Source: Cloacibacterium sp046296655 (GTDB lineage: Bacteria; Bacteroidota; Bacteroidia; Flavobacteriales; Weeksellaceae). Taken from it: 64,000 nucleotides of DNA. Positions 59,015 through 64,000 of the stretch are shown here, piece by piece. The first letter of the stretch is position 1, and each line of letters starts with the position of its first letter. The notes under the pieces were generated by a model. It made no database searches, was not told where the DNA came from, and saw nothing but the letters and a program-made list of their open reading frames with translations. The translations under genes were made by a program, and so were the position numbers. The DNA lies in assembly GCA_046296655.1 (NCBI GenBank), contig JBKBLE010000006.1, forward strand, positions 1 to 64,000, written 5' to 3'.

Positions 59015-61405
59015 TTATTTCTCAATTGCTAATTCCACTACTTCTTTCATGGTTTTCACGTAATGAATTTTTAGATTTTTAAGATAGTTTTGGTTGATTT
59101 CTAAAACATCTTTTCGGTTTTCTTCGCACAGAATCACTTCTTTAATTTCTGCTCTTACTGCGGCCAACAATTTTTCTTTAATTCTGCCAACTGGAAGTAC
59201 TTTTCCACGCAAAGTAATTTCCCCAGTCATTGCCAAATGTGGTTTTACTTTTTTGTTTAAATAGCTGGAAACCATGCTCGTTAGCATTGCAATTCCTGCA
59301 CTTGGTCCATCTTTCGGAGTGGCACCTTCTGGAACGTGAACGTGGATGTTTTTATTTTCAATATCTTCTAAAGAAATGCCTAAACTTTCGTGTTTTGCTT
59401 TGATGTATTCTAGCGAAATCGTTGCCGATTCTTTCATCACATTTCCTAGATTTCCTGTCATGGTAAGATTGCCTTTTCCTTTACTTAAAATGCTCTCTAT
59501 GAATAAGATATCTCCACCAACTGAAGTCCAAGCTAAGCCTGTAACTACACCAGGAACATCCATCATTTCAGAGAAATTTTTAGACATCGGAACACCTAAG
59601 ATTTCATCAATTTTCTGAATGGAAATTTTCGGGTCGTATTCTTTATTCATCGTAATTTGAAGCGCAACCCAACGAGAAATTTTGGCGATTTGTTTTTCTA
59701 AATTTCTTACGCCACTTTCTCTGGTGAAAGATTCTATTACGTGTGCAATTTCTTTATTTCCTAGTTTATAAGCGTCTTTTTGTAGGCCAGTTTCTTCCAT
59801 TTGTTTTTTAATCAAATGGCGTTTTGCAATTTCTACTTTTTCTTCAATCGTATAACCCGAAAGTTGAATGATTTCCATTCTGTCTAACAATGGCGTTTGA
59901 ATGGTAGAAAGCGAATTGGCTGTAGCAATGAACATTACTTTTGACAAATCATACCCAATTTCTAAGAAATTGTCATAGAAACTGTGGTTTTGTTCTGGGT
60001 CTAAAACTTCTAAAAGTGCAGAACTTGGGTCGCCGTGAATTCCTTGTCCGAGTTTGTCTATTTCGTCTAAAACGATAACTGGATTAGATGTTCCCGCTTT
60101 TTTGATGGCTTGCAATAATCTTCCCGCCATTGCGCCGATGTAAGTTTTTCTGTGTCCACGGATTTCTGATTCGTCATGGAGACCGCCCAAACTCATTCTT
60201 ACATATTTTCTGCCAAGAGCATCTGCAATAGATTTTCCGAGGGAAGTTTTACCAACTCCAGGAGGCCCCACTAAACACAAAATCGGAGATTTCATGTCGT
60301 TTTTCAATTTTAGAACCGCCATGTGTTCTAAAATTCTTTTTTTGATGTCTTCTAAACCGAAATGGTCTTTATTCAAGATTTTTTCCGCTTTTGGAATGTC
60401 AAAAATGTCTTTAGAATAAGAATTCCAAGGCAAATCTGTGAAGAAATCTAGATAATTTCTCTGTACGTTGTAATCTGGCGAATTGGGATTATGGCGCTGA
60501 AGTCTTTTCAGTTCTTTCTCGAAATGTTCCTGAATTTCTGCTTTCCAAGAAATTTTTTCTGCTTTTTTCTTCAGTTCATCTACATCAGTTTCGGTTCCAC
60601 CACCTAATTCTTCCTGAATGGTTTTAATTTGTTGGCTCAGGAAATATTCTCTCTGCTGTTTGTCTAAATCCCGAGAAGTTTTTTGATGAATTTGATTTTT
60701 CAATTCTAATCTTCTGAAATTATTATGCATCAGTTCATAGCATAATTCTGCACGTTTCATCAATGATTTTTCTTCCAGAAGTTTTTGTTTGTTTTCCGAA
60801 GAGAAATTTGCATTTACGCAGATGAAATTCAGTAAATCTTCTTGTCCTTCAATATTTCTGATGGCAAAATTAGCTGCACCAGGAATATTAGGGTCCATTT
60901 CTATGATTTTAATTGCTAAATCCTTGATGTTATCAATCAAAGCTTCGTATTCTTCTTTCTTTTTGGTAGAAGAATCCTTTAATTTTTCTATTTCTGCAGT
61001 GAAATAAGGTTCGGTTTCAATGAAATTTTTCACTTTGAAACGCTGAACTCCTCTCGTGATTGCAGAAATATTACCATCAGGAAGTTTGATGATTTTAATG
61101 ATTTTAGCAATAGTTCCTATTTGGTAAAGGTCTTTTTCGGTGGGATTTTCTTGGTGAGAGAGTTTTTGGCTCAAAATTCCTATCAGTTGACCATTTTTAT
61201 GTGCTTCTTCTAATAATTTAATAGACTTTTCTCTTCCCGCAGTTATGGGGATAACCACTTTCGGAAACATCACCATATTTCTAACAGGTAGAATCGGAAA
61301 AATCTCTTGTGCTTTTTCTTCTTTGGTTTGTTTTTCTTCGTTTGCCACGATGCTAAAATTTTCGTCTAAAAAATTTTCAAAAGCGATATCTTCTATTTCA
61401 ATCAT
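59015..61405 (-). CDS. lon: ATP-dependent protease Lon
   Basis: A 796-residue AAA+ serine protease that degrades misfolded and regulatory proteins. The N-terminal substrate domain begins FPILPVRNMVMFPKVV (about 36-51); a coiled-coil region follows (DLDKQQREYFLSQQIKTIQE). Walker A GPPGVGKTS lies near 378, Walker B is VIVLDEIDK, and the protease dyad is S702 in KDGPSAG and K745 in VGRIKEKLL, with the normal spacing of 43. The upstream region contains the palindrome TGACAA-A-TTGTCA, possibly an operator. Confidence 0.98.
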   Translation of the reverse strand: MIEIEDIAFENFLDENFSIVANEEKQTKEEKAQEIFPILPVRNMVMFPKVVIPITAGREKSIKLLEEAHKNGQLIGILSQKLSHQENPTEKDLYQIGTIAKIIKIIKLPDGNISAITRGVQRFKVKNFIETEPYFTAEIEKLKDSSTKKKEEYEALIDNIKDLAIKIIEMDPNIPGAANFAIRNIEGQEDLLNFICVNANFSSENKQKLLEEKSLMKRAELCYELMHNNFRRLELKNQIHQKTSRDLDKQQREYFLSQQIKTIQEELGGGTETDVDELKKKAEKISWKAEIQEHFEKELKRLQRHNPNSPDYNVQRNYLDFFTDLPWNSYSKDIFDIPKAEKILNKDHFGLEDIKKRILEHMAVLKLKNDMKSPILCLVGPPGVGKTSLGKSIADALGRKYVRMSLGGLHDESEIRGHRKTYIGAMAGRLLQAIKKAGTSNPVIVLDEIDKLGQGIHGDPSSALLEVLDPEQNHSFYDNFLEIGYDLSKVMFIATANSLSTIQTPLLDRMEIIQLSGYTIEEKVEIAKRHLIKKQMEETGLQKDAYKLGNKEIAHVIESFTRESGVRNLEKQIAKISRWVALQITMNKEYDPKISIQKIDEILGVPMSKNFSEMMDVPGVVTGLAWTSVGGDILFIESILSKGKGNLTMTGNLGNVMKESATISLEYIKAKHESLGISLEDIENKNIHVHVPEGATPKDGPSAGIAMLTSMVSSYLNKKVKPHLAMTGEITLRGKVLPVGRIKEKLLAAVRAEIKEVILCEENRKDVLEINQNYLKNLKIHYVKTMKEVVELAIEK

Positions 61406-61421
61406 AATCTAAAAATTAGAG

Positions 61422-61434
61422 TGACAAATTGTCA
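61422..61434. promoter_or_regulatory. Palindrome in the lon upstream region
   Basis: TGACAA-A-TTGTCA is a perfect dyad, 17 to 29 bases before the lon start. Its place close to the expected transcription start fits an operator of a stress regulator; this is inference. The remaining part of the 330-base lon-ppiD spacer (61406-61735) holds no gene: it is AT-rich and contains only TATTTTCG, a one-mismatch promoter box, at 61699-61706. Confidence 0.4.
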
Positions 61435-61735
61435 TTTTTAAAGTATATAAATCAATTACCAAGACAAGAATCGAAATTTTCTTGCCTAAAATAAAGAGTG
61501 CTATAATATTCGCAATAGCTATGCCAAGAGTTTTTATGGACAAATTTTCCTTTTTTTATTCTAGAAAACTGAACTGATTTTCAAAGTGGTGGTCGATTGT
61601 GAAATATTTACCAAATAGGCTTCTGTAAAATCCTTAAAAAAATAAATATAAACGAATGAAAATGAGTGATAAAATTTCTCTATTATCTTAAAATTATGTA
61701 TTTTCGCACACTGATTTTAAATACTTATATATAAA

Positions 61736-63877
61736 ATGTCAATTACAGCTTCAATAAGAAAGAGACCTTGGCTATTATTAGGAATGATTATTATTGCACT
61801 TTTAGCATTTTTAATTAATCCTGAAAGCATGGATAAAATGTTTGGTCAAAATCCAAATATTTTGGGAAAGGTAAATGGTGAAGAAATCACTCGTGATGAA
61901 TTTAATGACCAATTAAGTTTGTTACAACAACAATCTCAAGGGCAACCACAGCAAGGCTTAGAAGAACAAGCTTGGCAAATTTTGGTGCAGTCTAAATTAG
62001 TCAAACAGCAGTTTGATAAAATGGGTTTAAAAATTACAGATGAAATTTTCTGGAATCAATTACAATTTGACCCAATGTTTTCAAAAGAAAACAATCCTCA
62101 AAATTTTGACGAAAAAGGAAACTTCAAAGTTGCTGAAATTAAAAAGCAAATTGAAGAACTTAAAAATAATGGAGACGTAAACCAATATAACGAATGGTTA
62201 AAAGCTAAAAAAGCTATCGAATACAGAATGATGGCAAGACAGTTTTTTGCAAACGTTACTACAGGAATTACAGCCAACAAAAAAGAAGCTGCTGAACTAA
62301 TGAAGCAAAGAGACGAAGTTGCTGATATAGATTTCGTGAAAGTAGATTATGCTGCTTTTGCTGCTAAAAATCCAGTGAAAGTTACTACTGAAGATTTAGC
62401 AAACTATATCAAAAAACATCCTGTGAAGTTTAAATCTGAAGCTACTAGAAACTTAGGAATCGTATATTTCCCAGCAAAACCAAGTGCAGCAGATGATGCT
62501 TTAGCTCTTAAAGAAATCAACAAACTTTACAACGAAGGTGTGGATAATGGTAATGGTTTAGAAAGTTTCAAAAATACTCCGAACGATTCTATGTTCGTAG
62601 AATTAAACTCTGAAGCACAAATTAAATATTCATTTGTTTCTGACCAAGAAATTCCTCAAGAAGCGCAAGCTTTCGTAAAAGGAGCGTCTGTAGGACAATT
62701 CTTCGGACCTTATAAATCTGGTGACAAATATTATGTAACCAAATTAGTAGGAAAGAGCAATGCTACCATGCCTAAACACATTTTGATTGCGTACAAAGGC
62801 GCAATGAGAGCAGATAAAAAGCAAACTAGAACCAAAGAAGAAGCTAAAAAATTAGCAGACAGCATTGGTGCATTAGTAAAAGCTGATCCATTGAAATTCA
62901 ACGAATATGTGCAAATGTCTGATGAGCCAGGTGCTGCGCAAAGAGGAGGCATGTTAAGTTGGATTTTAGATAATGATAATAATTACGCTAAACCTTTCGG
63001 AGATTGGGTAAAAGGAAACGCAAAAGGAGCTGTAGGTGTGGTAGAAACTGATTTTGGTTATCATATTATTGTTAACGAAAATAAAATGCCAGTTTACAAA
63101 ATTGCAAACTTAGCAAAAGGCATCAGAGCTTCTAAAGAAACCGAAAACAAAGTATATACAGAAGCAAATACTTTCATTCAGTCTGTTCAAGGAAAATCTT
63201 TCAATGATTTTGCAAACGTAGCGAAAAAGAAAAATTTCAATTTCCAAAATCCTAAATCTGTAAAAAGATTCCAAGGTCAAATCCAAGGTTTAGGAACAGA
63301 TAAAGACGAAGAAATTTTAGCTTGGGCTTTCAATAAAGAAAGAGAAAAAGGAGAAACCAATATCTTTACTACTGGTAATGGTGACTACATCGTAGTGTAC
63401 TTAAACGGTAAACAAGAAGCGGGAAATGCAGATCCAGAATCTGTAAGAGAACAAGTAGAACCAATTGTAAGAAACCAATTATTAGCGAAAAAAATCACTG
63501 AAAAAATTACTGCAAGCAAAGCAACAACTTTAGATGCAATTGCTAAATTATTTGGTACAACTAAACAATCTTCGCAAGTAAGTTTATTCTCTCCATTTGT
63601 AGGAGGTGCTATGGAAGCTAAAGTTGCTGGAGCTGCATTTGGAGTTAAAAAAGGTAAAATCTCTAAACCAGTAGAAGGTGCAACTGGAGTTTTTGTAGTA
63701 ACTCAAAAAGCGGTTAAGCTAAACAAACAACCAGGAGACGTTAAACAAATCATGCAAGCAATGCAACAGCAAGGTGCTCAAATGTTTAGCCAATCATTAA
63801 TGAAGAGTTTACAAGACAATGCTAAAATAGAAGATTACAGAATTGAAGTATGGGATAAAACTTCTCAAGCTCAATAA
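61736..63877 (+). CDS. ppiD: Peptidyl-prolyl isomerase PpiD/SurA-like
   Basis: A 713-residue periplasmic chaperone anchored by one N-terminal helix (residues 13-28, WLLLGMIIIALLAFL). A SurA-like N-terminal domain (VNGEEITRDEFNDQLSLL, EEQAWQILVQSKLV) covers about 35-190; a parvulin rotamase domain lies near 345-460 (PKHILIAYKGA, RGGMLSWILDND, DFGYHIIVNENKM); a second degenerate parvulin-like domain follows. It probably helps to fold outer membrane proteins. Length fits Bacteroidota PpiD. It is divergent from lon, with a terminator behind it. Confidence 0.95.
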   Translation: MSITASIRKRPWLLLGMIIIALLAFLINPESMDKMFGQNPNILGKVNGEEITRDEFNDQLSLLQQQSQGQPQQGLEEQAWQILVQSKLVKQQFDKMGLKITDEIFWNQLQFDPMFSKENNPQNFDEKGNFKVAEIKKQIEELKNNGDVNQYNEWLKAKKAIEYRMMARQFFANVTTGITANKKEAAELMKQRDEVADIDFVKVDYAAFAAKNPVKVTTEDLANYIKKHPVKFKSEATRNLGIVYFPAKPSAADDALALKEINKLYNEGVDNGNGLESFKNTPNDSMFVELNSEAQIKYSFVSDQEIPQEAQAFVKGASVGQFFGPYKSGDKYYVTKLVGKSNATMPKHILIAYKGAMRADKKQTRTKEEAKKLADSIGALVKADPLKFNEYVQMSDEPGAAQRGGMLSWILDNDNNYAKPFGDWVKGNAKGAVGVVETDFGYHIIVNENKMPVYKIANLAKGIRASKETENKVYTEANTFIQSVQGKSFNDFANVAKKKNFNFQNPKSVKRFQGQIQGLGTDKDEEILAWAFNKEREKGETNIFTTGNGDYIVVYLNGKQEAGNADPESVREQVEPIVRNQLLAKKITEKITASKATTLDAIAKLFGTTKQSSQVSLFSPFVGGAMEAKVAGAAFGVKKGKISKPVEGATGVFVVTQKAVKLNKQPGDVKQIMQAMQQQGAQMFSQSLMKSLQDNAKIEDYRIEVWDKTSQAQ

Positions 63878-63895
63878 TTCTTCTCAAAAATATTT

Positions 63896-63931
63896 AAAAG
63901 CGACTTTTTCTAGAAAAAGTCGCTTTTTTAT
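63896..63931 (+). terminator. Rho-independent terminator of ppiD
   Basis: AAAAGCGACTTTTTCT and its exact reverse complement form a perfect 32-base palindrome (63896-63927) followed by T, 18 bases after the stop. Confidence 0.9.
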
Positions 63932-63976
63932 AACATTATGCAGAAATATTGAAACTACCATTACTTCAAAAAGTAG

Positions 63977-63984
63977 TATATTTG
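63977..63984 (+). promoter_or_regulatory. Bacteroidota -7 promoter box of a gene beyond the window
   Basis: TATATTTG matches TAnnTTTG near the right edge; the gene it drives would start outside the window. Confidence 0.4.
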
Positions 63985-64000
63985 CGCATAAAAATTCATA

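Overview
The window is a chromosomal segment of a member of the Bacteroidota, most likely family Weeksellaceae (the Chryseobacterium/Cloacibacterium side of the Flavobacteriia). This rests on the very AT-rich sequence, the Bacteroidota promoter box TAnnTTTG in front of many genes, the near absence of Shine-Dalgarno sites, and lineage-typical genes: exosortase XrtF with its partner, a DUF4251-type lipoprotein, a GH3-like protein and a TonB-dependent receptor. No rRNA, tRNA, CRISPR array or intact insertion sequence was seen. The genus assignment is inference.

Region 1 (about 168-17303) is the right-hand part of a surface-polysaccharide locus. It is a tightly packed run, almost all on the + strand, with GT2, GT4, GT32 and CgeB-like glycosyltransferases, two left-handed beta-helix acetyltransferases, a PIG-L type deacetylase, a small methyltransferase-like protein and a short SDR protein. 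Neighbouring genes often overlap by 1-19 bases. No flippase or polymerase lies inside the window, so the locus probably continues to the left. A polyprenyl-phosphate sugar-1-phosphate transferase that could start such a glycan is far away, at 53072-54439.

Region 2 (17430-20886) is a bicarbonate module: beta-carbonic anhydrase, small exported protein, SulP anion transporter, second beta-carbonic anhydrase. Region 3 (21015-35579) is mostly housekeeping: PAP2 phosphatase, GNAT-like protein, pth, mfd, GH3-like protein, a Gdx-type SMR exporter divergent from an MFS transporter, dnaB, rnhA and nadB-nadC. Region 4 (35755-41925) holds a TonB-dependent receptor, a four-helix membrane protein, asd, a CDF metal exporter and the exosortase pair.

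Region 5 (41981-45259) is the most unusual part. An AmgK-like sugar kinase, a stand-alone RapZ C-terminal domain and a MurU-like nucleotidyltransferase form a probable cell-wall sugar salvage set. Between kinase and RapZ domain lie about 1.1 kb of four direct repeats of roughly 170 bp, one of which carries a GxxExxY PD-(D/E)XK-like gene. The layout resembles one autonomous and three internally deleted copies of a small element.

Region 6 (45338-63877) holds a LOG-family protein, lipoproteins (two genes broken by frameshift), MeaB, an M48 protease, an MlaE/MlaF pair with a beta-barrel protein, queE, folD, pgi, lon and ppiD. Other points of interest are a palindromic repeat inserted in frame inside mfd, a related half-element inside a GT4 gene, and five genes whose promoter box ends exactly four bases before the start codon, which suggests leaderless transcripts.
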